Source of the DNA: Calycina herbarum
Taxonomy: Eukaryota; Ascomycota; Leotiomycetes; Helotiales; Pezizellaceae
Length of the DNA: 64,000 bases
Direction of reading: 5' to 3'
NCBI GenBank assembly: GCA_001414485.1
Contig: LLEY01000153.1
Coordinates: 84,518 to 148,517, forward strand
Shown: one piece after another, positions 47,091-58,560 of the stretch
How the letters are laid out: each line of letters opens with the position of its first letter
How positions within the stretch are numbered: position 1 is the stretch's first letter
Made by a program: the position numbers and the translations under genes
The notes under the pieces: generated by a model
What the model was told of the DNA's origin: nothing
The model's database searches: none
The model's input: only the letters and a program-made list of their open reading frames with translations

Positions 47091-47644
47091 CCCAAGAAAC
47101 GACCAGACAGTTGAACTTCAACATTCCCTCAAGTACCTCAGCGTTCCATAACTCAAGCAAAAACACCTCAATAGATTTACCACAGCGGACTTCGATATTT
47201 ACTAAGTCCCAATACCCCCCATATCACACACGCGACATCATAAAAAATGATCTCCAACACCACTAGGAGCACTGATGGCGTGGGGTCTATAGACGGGTCA
47301 CGCCCAAAAACAAGGATCAAATTCGAGGAACCAAAACAGCTTTCAAAGAGCATTCCATTTTCCATCCGTTATTCCGATCCAGATATACCGAGGAAGATGC
47401 TACTCTACGACCCGATTCGATCATTCGATCCCATTTTTACAAACCTCAAATAGTACGGCAAAAGTTCCAGCCCGTGGTATCCCAACGTCAAACATACATG
47501 ATCAAATAACTCCCCCCTTTGCGCGCCGTGCATACACAATCACCACCCCTTTGGCAATTTTCAAGGCCCTCCCTTCCCCCTTCTGTCTTCTCCCGCCCCC
47601 CTTCTCCCCTTACCCTACACACTATTCCCTCGCAACCTCTCCCC

Positions 47645-49747
47645 TCAAGAGGGAATCCCAATCTCATACCCAATAAGCACCTCCGTACTACTGCCCTCCC
47701 ATCCCCGGTTTCCAGCAGCAGAAAGCATGTATTTACAAGTAGGATCAATATGCAACGCCGAGATAACACCCGCGCGCGGTGGCCCGGGGACAATAAGAAA
47801 GGGAACGGTAGAGTGTTTAAACGCAGCTTGTTCCTTGAGATCGTAGAGCCGGAGGATATCGTGTGAGGCGCTGTTTTCCCGTCAGCATTCAGTTTTTTGT
47901 TTGACCCACCTGAAATGGAGGCTTGGAAAGTGCAAGGGAAAGAACAGATGGAGGATAGAAGGAAAAAAAATGGGGAGAAATACCATATCAAATGCCGCCC
48001 GTTAGGCATCGCCCTCAAACTACTCACTGCCCCGCTCCCCGCGGGGAATTTAAACGTTCGTTCCGCATCCCGCAGTCCCTTATGCAAACTGAATTCCTCC
48101 ACCGTCCCATTCCGCCGTCCAGCATATATATAATTCCCATCCGGACTCCAACAAGCAGCCATACACCAAGGCGGGACACCCGTCCTCGTAGGAATTTTTG
48201 CGATAGGGTTTGGTACTCTGCGATCCCAGACGCAGAGTGGGCCGTCTATGGATGCGGCTAGAAAGGTAGAGTCAGATGTTGCGAGGGCGTCTTGGGTTGT
48301 GGGTGCTGTAGTTGTGGTTATAGATGGATTTTCCTCAGTTTGAACAGGTTCTGGTGGTTGGACTGCTGGGGCGGGTTGAGATTCAGCAGCACTTTCGGCG
48401 GGGGCGTTGCTCATTGTGATGTCGCCATTTGAATCGACCGGTTCTTGGTTGTCAAGTCCCATTTCTATCGCGCGGGAGAATTCGTCGTCTTCGTCTCCGA
48501 AGTTACCTCCTGAGGGGGCGTTGACGCCGTCTGTTTCCCCGAATAAGGAGGCGTTGTCTCCGAATAGTGAGTCGGCGGGTGAGCCGTGGGTTTCCTCTTC
48601 ACCGTTTGTTGTGCCATTTGTGTTTCCATTTGAAAGACCGTTGGGTTTATCGGCGTTGTTGCTGGAGAAAGTTCCATTTCCGTTCGTTTGAATAGGTTCG
48701 CCGGATTCTTCTGGCACTGGAAGACTCGAGGCTGGACGTACTTCGATGGCAGCTATTTGACCACCACTCCCCTCAAATGACCGCTTGACTTGTCCAGTAT
48801 TCAGATCCCAATCGAAAACATTCTTATCCCAACTCCCACTCAGCACCGACTTCTCATCTTGAGCCAGCGTTAGTACCGAAACAGCAGACTTGTGCTTCTG
48901 CAACGCCGCAATCCTCTTCCCCTCATCATGCCTCACAGAATATAAATTTATCGCCCCAGATTCCAGCCCTGACAGCATCCACAACGCCTGCGAATGCACA
49001 GCCAAAGAATAAACCGGCGAAAGCGAAGGATCCTCCCCCGCATTCTTCGCGACCGGCTCCTCATTATCCCAATAACTCATCAAAACCCCCGCCTTAACGA
49101 CACTATCGACAAAAGGATGTCTCTGCGCAACTGTAAGCAGCGTCTTCCCATTAACCGTCGCAGCCCCATCATATTTCCGCACATAGCAATCCGAGCCCCC
49201 CGTAAACCAATATCTCATATCCGGCGTCGCGGTAATCGCATTAATCGAGGTACTCTGCGGAGCAGCCATCGTAGGGACGATATCGTAGATTGGCGCTGTG
49301 AGAGCTTCAGCCCTCACCTCGTAGCGCATCTTGGGCGATTGCGCAGGCGCAGAAGCTTGTCGCGGCGACGCACTCGTGCGCGTAACAGTCGGTCGAGGAT
49401 GTGAGGTAGGACCTGCGCCATTGGTGTTGGTGGTGGGTGTACCATCTGAACTCGCGTTTGTGGCAGGGAGACTTGGTCTTCGGGGTTGGGAGAGTGGTTG
49501 GTCGGGGGAATCGTCTTCGTCGTCTTGATCTTCGTCTCCGTTTTCGTCTTCGTTGTCCTCATCTTCTCCGTCGCCATCGCCGTTGTCGTCTTGGTCTGCG
49601 TCTTGTTCTTGGTCTTCGGCGTCGTCCATTAATTCATCTTGCTCGTTGTCTGAGCTGGCGTTCGACCCTTGTATCAATTAGTTGGGAGCTTTGGGACAGG
49701 AGAAAGAGCATGCCTCGGTCGTCGTCGTCGAGGGAGAATTCAGGCAT
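47645..49747 (-). CDS. SPT8: SAGA complex subunit Spt8 (WD40)
   Basis: Three exons: 49714-49747, 47984-49667, 47645-47870; 647 residues. The start MPEFSLDDDDRGSN leads into a very acidic Asp/Glu/Gln region (to about residue 70), then Pro/Ser/Thr-rich linker and WD40 repeats: INAITATPDMRYWFTGGSD, VLTLAQDEKSVLSGSWDKNV, ASIDGPLCVWDRRVPNPIAK, WSPDGNYIYAGRRNGTVEEF, and the C-terminal ILRLYDL and SAAGNRGWEGSSTEVLIGYE. A Gly/Asn-rich insert separates the repeats, as in fungal Spt8. Spt8 recruits TBP to SAGA-regulated promoters. Intron 1 (46 nt) begins GC (GCATGC), a GC-AG intron with CTAATTGAT branch site; intron 2 is 113 nt. Confidence 0.92.
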
Positions 49748-50136
49748 TTTTAACTTGTTTGCGGCGGGAATTTACATCTTCCAGGGCGCGGAGGGATGTG
49801 GCAGGAAGTGCCCTTTGGCTGCCGATGGTGCCGAATGGGAGGCTTTTCTGAGGCTCTTTGTGAAGCTGGGGCTTGTCGCTGGATATTTGGACTTGTGAAT
49901 GAATGACCGCTGCGGTTCAAGACCAATTGACGGTTGTAGGAGGAAGTGCGGGAAATGTACCTATGTATTATGTAGTGAGGCTATCTAGAATAGAGCTGCA
50001 AGAATCCACCCCCACATGTCCAAAATCCACTAAAATCGGATTATTGTTGATCCATGGCTCAACTACGGCTTCCACTGAGATCTTTATTGAAGCGACGTCC
50101 TCTCGTCTCTCAATCATCCTGAACATAACATCTTCT

Positions 50137-50206
50137 CAGAAGCGTGGCCTCAGAAGCGTGGCCTCAGAAGCGTGGCCTCAGAAGCGTGGCCTCAGAAGCG
50201 TGGCAT
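50137..50206. repeat. 14-bp tandem repeat, five copies
   Basis: Five head-to-tail copies of CAGAAGCGTGGCCT; the last ends CAT instead of CCT. Between the SPT8 gene and the helicase leader, no coding role. Confidence 0.85.
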
Positions 50207-50640
50207 CCTCTCCAGACTGGCTTCAACCCGCGTCTCCTGTGATCTGAATAGCCTCAAAGCCATAACAAGTACATGTATATCAGGGTTCAGAAGGCAAAGT
50301 TAGAGCGGAACAAGAGGCCTTGTCTTCTCTCTTGCCCCCTCTTTGGTGGCAGCTTCCACTTCCAAGACTCCTAGCTTTGGAAATGGCATCCTGTGGACGC
50401 TCCTCTCTCCCATGGATGCTAACTCCTAGCTGGAGGTGGCCTCATGTATGCGATGGAAGAGTATCCCTTCCTCGCTCTCAATACCTCTTTCTGAAAAGCT
50501 GATGGAAACATTGCAACCAAGGAAAATAAGCCCAGAAGGCCGAAGGCTCTCTCTGCGTTTGCAGGGAGAGCTGCTTCTATGCCTCTAGCCATCTCACTGG
50601 AGAGGCTGGACGGTGGGAAGGAGCCATGTGACTACCCGTT

Positions 50641-50755
50641 GCTTCTTTTTCTTTTTCTTTTTCTTTTTCTTTTTCTTTTTCTTTTTCTTTTTCTTTTTCT
50701 TTTTCTTTTTCTTTTTCTCTTTCTCTTTCTTTTTCTCTTTCCTTTTCTTGGTGGG
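50641..50755. repeat. TTTTTC hexanucleotide microsatellite
   Basis: About fifteen near-perfect CTTTTT units, then interrupted CTTTCT/CTTTTC units. It creates artificial low-complexity open frames on both strands, which I do not call. Confidence 0.85.
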
Positions 50756-51025
50756 AGAATGTTTGCTGATAATCTCCAACATATTTCTTCTTCTGTTCCC
50801 CCTCCAATTATCCTTCAAGATCATCTCTTCCTCAAGTCAAGCTTTTCCTCCTTCTCATACACCCCAAGCAATTGTATACGAATTCTAGATCCTCAAACAC
50901 TTTGCCAGCGCAACGGAAGACCGCAAATAGCAATAGCGCGCAATTGCCAGCCATAGTAATTGTTGAGGGTGTGAGCTTGCACAGACAATCGGCTTGCATC
51001 AGGTTGTTCATTTCAAGTTGCAGGT

Positions 51026-51056
51026 GGCTGGTGCTGGTGCTGGTGCTGGTGCTGGC
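51026..51056. repeat. short GCTGGT repeat
   Basis: Five consecutive GCTGGT-type units in the far 5' region of the helicase gene. Confidence 0.6.
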
Positions 51057-51770
51057 CATTGGCCAATCACGTGGCGGCTGTGGTAGACTTTCCCCTCCGG
51101 GCAGGAAGCACCGGCTCTTCTCCTGCACTCACGATATCTCGTCAATTCGTATCTCCAAACCACAACCTCTTTCTATCTACTTGATCCTGCCGTCTTGCAC
51201 ATCCATCCTCTTTGCATTCGCAGCATCTGCGCACTTCTTTCCGCCCCATTGCTCTCGGCTCGGTCGTTCCGCCGTGGGTGAGGCTCTTGCTCCCTCGCAG
51301 CTTCCTGGTAAGCAAGCCATCAACACCACCATCCATCAATCAAGATCAAGCCGCGGTCTTGTTCGCGGCAGTCTTGACGCTCTCCTCTCATCTCTCCCAT
51401 CTCTTTCTCCGTTCATTACCTGCATGTCTTTACTCCTCCGCCTTGCTGATATCTTCTAGGTCCGGCCGCCTGGTACGTACCCCTCGCACCTGCTTTCAAC
51501 TCAGTGCGAGGACCTGCCAACTGCGCCCTTCGTCAACGACTCCTCGACAATTCACCTTTTAAGAATTCGTTGCCAATTGCCAATAGCATAGTACTCTTCT
51601 TATTGTCTTCGGACATCCATAAGTCGTCCACATCCCCTTGAGCGACTAAACACACAAGTAAGTGAATCCTCTGCCTGTATTGAAAATTCCGTCCATCTTC
51701 CCTTGGGCTCTCCCACCTTTCAACACGCTTCTCCCCCGACTCCATGCTAACCGGTAGTAGAATCGCAGTT

Positions 51771-54700
51771 ATGGCAGAGTCTAATTCTACCACCTTCGAC
51801 TGGCGCGACAGCGAATCGATCCTTCATGATCACATTAAGAAGCCTTGGCGTAACGTCGAGTATCCTGAGGACTGGCGAAATCTCCCCGAAGTTCCTACCA
51901 AGGATGAAATCAACCGTGATTATGACCCCCTCCGCCCAGATAGCCGTTTTGGCCGGGATCTCAAATGGAACGATTACCAACGCGAACCAGAATACCCCCA
52001 CGCTGTGTTGCCACACAATATCATCGACGGTCCTTGGCCATCCAAGCTCGACTACGTATCTGCCCACTACAAAATCCTTCGGGAAGATGCAATTGCTCCC
52101 CTGCGTAACGCAGTCATGTCGTACAAACTCAAGCCTTCCATGATGGAGGATCAGACTACTTCCATATATACGCATGTGAGTTCCAACCCACAAGATGTCA
52201 CCTTGCACCGTCCGTGATCTAATATTCTGTCCAATCATTCTAGGTTATGATCCAAGGTATTCAGCTGAGCCCGATGGGAGCAGCATTCCGTGTTGAATTT
52301 TCCAACGAGCGTGCTGGCAAACGAATTAGGTGGGAGCAATCTAAGCGACTTATCCAGGGTAGTCTTGTAGCTCTATCTCCCCAAAAGGACAACTTTCAGT
52401 CAATTTGCAAAGTGGCCGTCGTCGCTGCTCGCCCGATCCCGGGAGGTCTGGACCAAAACCCTCCGCAGGTTGATATCTTCTTTGCGGAGGATAGAGATGT
52501 TGTTTTTGACCCTGCCATCGGTCAGTGTTCTTCCCTGCCCCACAATACCTGACACAGTGCTGATGCGCTTTTAGAATATGTTATGATTGAAGCACACGAC
52601 GGTTACTTTGAAGCTTCTCGTGGCATGTTGGAAGCAATGCAGAAGTTGATGACGGAAAAGTAAGTAGTTCCTCGGAGATGTGTTTGCCTGACAGTTGTGG
52701 TTCGCCGAACTAATTTCGATAGATTCTCTCTTGCCCAACATCTCGCTCACCTCGACACTGAGGTTTCTGAGCCTCAATACGTAACTGACCAATATTTCTA
52801 TGATTTGGCCCCATTGTTACTGCCCGAAGTAGACTCACAGCGTGTCGTTGACGGGGACATGACTCTGGAAGAAAGTTTAGAACGTGTCGACATCCTGACA
52901 CATTTTCCTAAGATCCCCGAGTCTGGAATGGACTCCTCGCAGATTAGAGCCCTCGAAAATATGTTGACGAAGAAGATTTCCATCATCCAAGGACCACCGG
53001 GTACCGGCAAGACTTTTGTCTCTGTGGGTGCTTTGAAAGTTCTCCTGGCCAATTGGCAGGAAGACGATCCACCTATCATCGTTTCTGCTCAGACAAATCA
53101 CGCCCTGGATCAGTTACTGAATCACGTTCTCAAATTTGAGCCGGAGATCTTGCGACTCGGCGGTAGGAGCAGTAAGGAAAATGAAGAAATCCGCAAGCGC
53201 ACCGTGTACGAGTTACGCAACCATGCAAAAGCCCGATCGTCGGGCGGCTGGGGCGCAAAAAGATTTGCAGAGAACAAAGTTAAAAACCTTGTTGCCATCA
53301 TCCAAGATCTCATGTATCCCCTTACTCGAGATATCGTGGACATGCGTACGCTCTTGAAGCATAGTATTGTCTCGCAAAAACACCATGACTCCCTCTCGGA
53401 CGACGATTGGGATGGGGAGAATCCCGGTGGGGATGCGTTTGAAAATTGTGAGTGATTTTATGGGTTTGATATTTCAGTAATTTCAACTGACATTTGTCTT
53501 CAGGGCTGCCGGTCGATACATTGGAATACATCCCTAGGACCCCTCCGATCAATCCAAATCTCGTCCTCGAAGACGGGGAGATCCAGCAAGAGCACCTTGC
53601 AGCCCTCGAAGCGGAAGCATCTGCTGGAGCTGCTGGTGCTTTGAGTCGCGAAGAGCTCGAGCGGGAAGCTTTGGCAGGTACTTGGATCGATTTTGCCCGA
53701 GTAAGAAATGGAAAATCTTCTGGGATGTAAGTAGCTTTTGGCATCGTCCTTTTTTCATCGAATCCTGTAGAGAGGGGTTAAAGCCTCGGGGAATATTCTT
53801 GGCAGCAAAGCACAAAACTAATTCTTAACAGGGAGGACCGAGAAGTCAAGAAACTTCTTGCATCGCACCAAAGCTTGCACACCATCCGAGCAGCCAGACG
53901 AGGCGACGTTTACAGATACTGGTTGAAGAAGCTTGATGTTAAGATTAAGAAGGACCTGAGAACTCAACTTGCAAAGTATCGCGCTGCAATCGATGATCTT
54001 CGTCTCGCCAAGGTTGGTTCATCATCTCATTTATCCCATTGGACCTAGCTAATTTAAATATAGTGGTCCGCAAACATTTCACTTATCAACGCTATTGGTA
54101 TCAAGTTGATTGGATGCACGACCACTGGCCTCTCCAAATACCGAGGTCTCATTGCCGCGCTTCACCCTAGGACGATATTAATTGAAGAAGCAGCTGAGAC
54201 GCTTGAGGGCACTGTCATCGCCGGCATGGTTGACAGTCTGCAACAACTAATCCTTGTAGGAGATCATAAACAACTTCAGGCCAATTGCAATATCGCTTCT
54301 CTTGGCGCTGCACCATATAATATGAATGTCTCGATGTTTGAGCGGTGAGTAACAAACTGCCAAAAACTCCGCTCATTATCTTTACAGCTAACATAACAAT
54401 AGTCTTGTGAATAACAAGATTCCTTATGTCATGTTGAACAAGCAACGTAGAATGATTCCTGAAATCCGGAAGCTTCTGTGCGTTGAGCCCAACCCATTTT
54501 ACCAGGACCTCTACGATCACGAATCCGTCAAGGATGTTGCAAATCGTCCTCCGGTCCCAGGTATGGGTGGTCGAAACTGCTACTTTTTTCAGCATGCCTG
54601 GCCAGAAGCTGTCAATGCCGATAATAGTAAATACAACTTCGAAGAAGCCGAAATGGTAGTCGGTCATTATGTTCATCTTACACTCAATGGAGTCCCTGCT

Positions 54701-56340
54701 GAGAAGATCACTGTTTTGACAGTAAGTTATACCAAATCGCATTTTGAAATGTATTCCCTTAACACGGAATCTAGTTTTATAACGGCCAGAGAAAGACTAT
54801 CCTTCAGGAGTTGAAGAAGCATCCTGCCTTAAGGATGACTTCATATTTCAATTGCTTCACCGTCGACAGTTTCCAGGGCGAGGAAAATGATGTTATTCTA
54901 CTCTCCTTGGTCAGAAGCAACAATTGGTCCAGCATTGGGTTTCTCGAAAACAAAAACCGAGTCGTTGTTGCATTGTCAAGAGCACGTTGTGGTTTCTACC
55001 TTTTCGGAAACGCCCTCACTTTGGCCACTCCGGAGACAAATGAGTCGTCACTAGGCCGCGAACCCCTCTGGTCGCCATTAATCCAGCACATGGCAAGTCA
55101 CAAACAATTCGACATCAATCAAGGCCTTCCAGTCACCTGCGCAAACCACAAGAAGACAATACACATCCACAACGCTCAGGATTGGGCCCTCCTAGCAGGA
55201 GGTTGTCGCGAGAAATGTCCAAGCATCTTGGATTGCGGTCATCCTTGTCCACTCAATTGCCACCCATTTTCGCATGAGTCAATCGGATGCCTTGCGGCAT
55301 GTCCAAAGCAACTCCCTTGTGGCCACGGCTGCAGTTCGACTTGTGGAGGAGGCTGTCGATGCGACGAATGCCAGGTTAGATTTACGAACGAGATGGAGGT
55401 TGTGGATATGGCAATGCCGGATCCTGATCTTCCTTGGCTCAAGGAGGAGCCTCCTAGCATTGCTCCGGATCGGAATGGTCGGGTTGGTCGTGGAGGTCGC
55501 GGTGGACGTGGACGTGGACGTGGACGTGAAACTCGCGATATTCGAAATGAGGGGGTTACTTCTCGACCAAATACTTCATCGGGATCTACAATTCCGCGAC
55601 CGGTGGACGTGGAGGCTAGTGTGAAGAAGTGGCAGGACTTGGCGGCTGCTCATAGTGTTGTCGGTCCTAATGTTGTTGTAAAGGCTGATGATCAGGTTCC
55701 ACCTCCTCAATATGCTTTTAAGGAGAGGTTCGCCGAGGTTAGGGTCAAAAAGGATGGTTCACGTTTTAAGAAGCGTGCTGTTGAGACTATTCTTGCACCG
55801 ACGAACTTTGTCAAGGCTGGAAAGGATGAGGGTGAGTTTCCAGTGTTGGGTAAGAAGACGGAGAAGCCTGCACCGATTTCGATCCCAAAGAAGGAGAATA
55901 CCTCAGTTCCGGCTATCCAGCCCGAGGAGGAGGATTTGTATTCGGCTTCGCCTCCACGACAGTCCGCTACCAAATCTATCACCAATATCGGTAGCACTGT
56001 CAACGGCAATTCTCATACCAATCTCCCTTCAAACGCCAACGAAAACAGCACCACCAGATTCTCAGTCATCACAGATGATCTCCGCTCCGCCTTTACACGT
56101 GTGGAAGTTACGCCTAGTCGGATTGCATCTTCTACTGTGATGGGATCCAATCCGGCTTCCTCGCCGCCACGTGCTGTGGTTGGTGGTGGGGAGGAGGGGA
56201 ATGCTGTTGAGGAGTTGAGAGAGGCTGTTCGGCAATTGGATGTGGGAATGAATGGACCTGGTGGTGTGATTGGAGCTGGGGGTGCGAATAGACGTGGTGG
56301 AGGCAGATACAGCGATGACCTTATTGATCTGATGTTTTAG
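51771..56340 (+). CDS. hrr1: NFX1-type zinc finger helicase (ZNFX1/Hrr1/SAD-3-like)
   Basis: Nine coding exons: 51771-52175, 52244-52520, 52575-52659, 52723-53447, 53504-53726, 53832-54012, 54064-54344, 54403-54721, 54775-56340; 1353 residues. Superfamily 1 helicase core: Walker A GPPGTGKT (346-353), EEAA box (673-676), VGDHKQL (697-703), MLNKQRRM, DSFQGEE (863-869), VVVALSRAR (895-903). A Cys/His-rich NF-X1-type cluster (about 977-1035: CGHPCPLNCH, CGHGCSSTC) follows, then an RGG stretch and a disordered tail. S. pombe Hrr1 and Neurospora SAD-3 of this family act in RNAi heterochromatin and meiotic silencing; orthology here is inferred. A 5' leader intron (51658-51768, GTAAGT, GCTAAC, CAG) ends 2 nt before the chosen ATG; ATG 51744 falls inside it. 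Confidence 0.9.
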
Positions 56341-58560
56341 TGGGGGAGTGGTTGGAAGGGGGTGGGTGGGGCGTTGATGTGTTTGCTTTTTTTCGTTTTA
56401 CTTTTGATTTGCTCTGAATTCTTGCTTACGGACTTGGCTTCTTTCTTCTTGTTTACGGAGTTGCCTTCTTGTTTCTGGAGTTGGGGCGGGAGCTGATGAT
56501 TGTTTGTGGGGTTGAGGGGGGTTTGTTTCATCGAGGGGAGTCTATTGAAATGGAGTTGCCTTCTTGTTTCTGGGGTTGTGAGGGGAGTCTGTGGAAACTG
56601 GGGATGGGGTGGTTGTGTTTGGGGGAGATGAGTAAAAATTGGTGCAACGAGTGTGTTACAAACCTCGTTTCTGCGTGGGGAAACACGTGGAGATGGGTTC
56701 TTGATACATGGTGTGTGTTGTAGGATTTTATGTAGAAAATACAATTGTGTGTGACTATTTCTTTCGTGCCTGACTTTGAGGGTGTTGGGGTGAGATTTTA
56801 GGCTTTTCGATTGTGCGAAATGGTGGGGATAATTTGGAGTGGTTATTCGGGAAGATTGGGGATAATTTAAGATATTGTTCGAGAGGGTTTAGCGAGAAGG
56901 AGGTTCTGTGATTCTCCTAAAATTTGTTTAAGAATGAAGAGGATTGTTCGAGAAGGTTTGGAGAATCGGAAAGGTAGTTTTCTGGATCTTCCTGGAGAAC
57001 GAGATGTCAGTATCCTAGACTATCTGGGGCAGTAAAAGCATATAGCCTAAATATCTTCGCGAGGTGGAATAAGCAGTAGAGTGCGAGAGGAAGCAGTGGT
57101 GAATCAAGGGGCTCAAGGTATAAAAATTCATCTACTAAGGGTTGTCACATCTCATTCTCTACTTCCTACTTCTTACGAGAACTACTCCCTTGCTTTGTTC
57201 TTGGTGATGGTGGAGAGGGCGATTGCTATGTAGTTTGGAAGGGGTATTTATTGTCGGAGGCTTTTCTCACGCTCTACCATTTATTCCCGGACAGTTATCC
57301 CAGTCGGCCTGTCTTCATACGTGGGACCTTTTTCTGCGTCTCACTTCAGGTTGTTTTACGCCGTCCTCTGCGTTTTGCCTAGGGCTACGTACTCTATAAA
57401 TGACCATTTCCCTCTTGCCTTCACATCTTTTCTCGCCCATCTTCTCACCCATATTCCCCCCCTCTTCTCTCCTTTCTCTTTCTCTCTCCCATTTCTCCAG
57501 GAAGGCCTTGCTTTTTCTCGTTTCTGTGTGAGGTGTTGATTGGTAGGCAACAAAGCAATGCGAATAAATTCAGTAGGCTGGCAAAAGAGTATATTCAATA
57601 CAGAACTCGTGACGGTCTTGACCGCCACGTGCCTGTCACCTAACCATCGCCTAACCTAGCAGCACCAGACGGGCCTGCCAGCTCTACACGTGATGGGAAC
57701 CTTGTATATATATCTGAGCCCTCCTCTCTCACTCTCTTCTTCTCTCCTTAGTTTAGTATTCTCGTATCTAGGCAGAATCTACAGGCTCGAAGACATTCAT
57801 ACCCTTTACTGGCCTTGCTCTTTGACACCGTCTGTACGTGCTGTCACAGAACTAATCTCTGCCTCGTAGGTGCTATTTGCTTCCCATTTCTAAATCTCAG
57901 TGAATTCATGCTCGAGGACAAGGTGTGTCAATAATCTCATGAGTGGAAGCTCAGGGTACAGCCTGACAAGAGCCAAGGAGGTCTGCGTACCTCATAATTC
58001 ACACGTTCATTTAACAACCCTTCATTGAGTCTGCGAGAGAGAAGGGCTAGGGAGGAGAGCTTGGAAGACTGTTTGAATGATTTAGGCATAGCAGGCTTCT
58101 TTATACCCGCTAAAGTAGTATGACTAAATCAATCAATCAATCAAGGAGTGATTTGATTGGTTATAAATACAATTAAGGTATATAGTTCTCGTGACTTGAA
58201 AACACCAAAACCTTTCAGTTTTTGTCACAGCGCTGGCTGGCATGCGGCCGCGGCACGTGACCACCAATGTGTACATAGCTTCAGATTCAGCCCTCCTAAG
58301 CTCTCCAGCTTAGAATTGCCTTAATAGGACCTCCTCAACCAACCCTTGAGCCCTAGCTCCGTGACAAATATGATGCTGGAACTGGTTAGTCAGGGTTTCA
58401 GACCCACTGTAAAGTTGGCACTATTAGTATATTCTCATTAATCACCTGCGGATTAGACCTTTACGATTTCCAATACACTTTATTGTGCCCTATAGCTACT
58501 GCAACACCAAACCCAGCTGACAAGAGAAGACAAATAAAGGACTGTGTTGTGTATGAAATG
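56341..58560. other. intergenic region between helicase and kinase genes
   Basis: Both genes converge here, so this is 3' flanking sequence. 56400-56640 has repeated GTTGCCTTCTTGTTTCTGGRG words. A TATATATAT box near 57705 is followed by a CT-rich leader, which may mark an unannotated transcript at 57700-58300, but no frame supports a protein. Confidence 0.35.

Noticed and set aside
47519..49404. Several plus-strand frames of 90-136 aa
   Set aside because: All are antisense to SPT8 exons and rich in Arg/Pro as expected from shadows of its acidic and Ser-rich regions.
50137..50206. Possible CRISPR-like array
   Set aside because: Units are head to tail without spacers; a simple minisatellite in a fungal genome.
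50579..50956. Phe/Leu- and Lys-rich frames on both strands
   Set aside because: Translation of the TTTTTC microsatellite; not proteins.
51744..51770. Upstream ATG for the helicase
   Set aside because: It lies within a leader intron that has GTAAGT, GCTAAC and CAG signals, so ATG 51771 is the better start.
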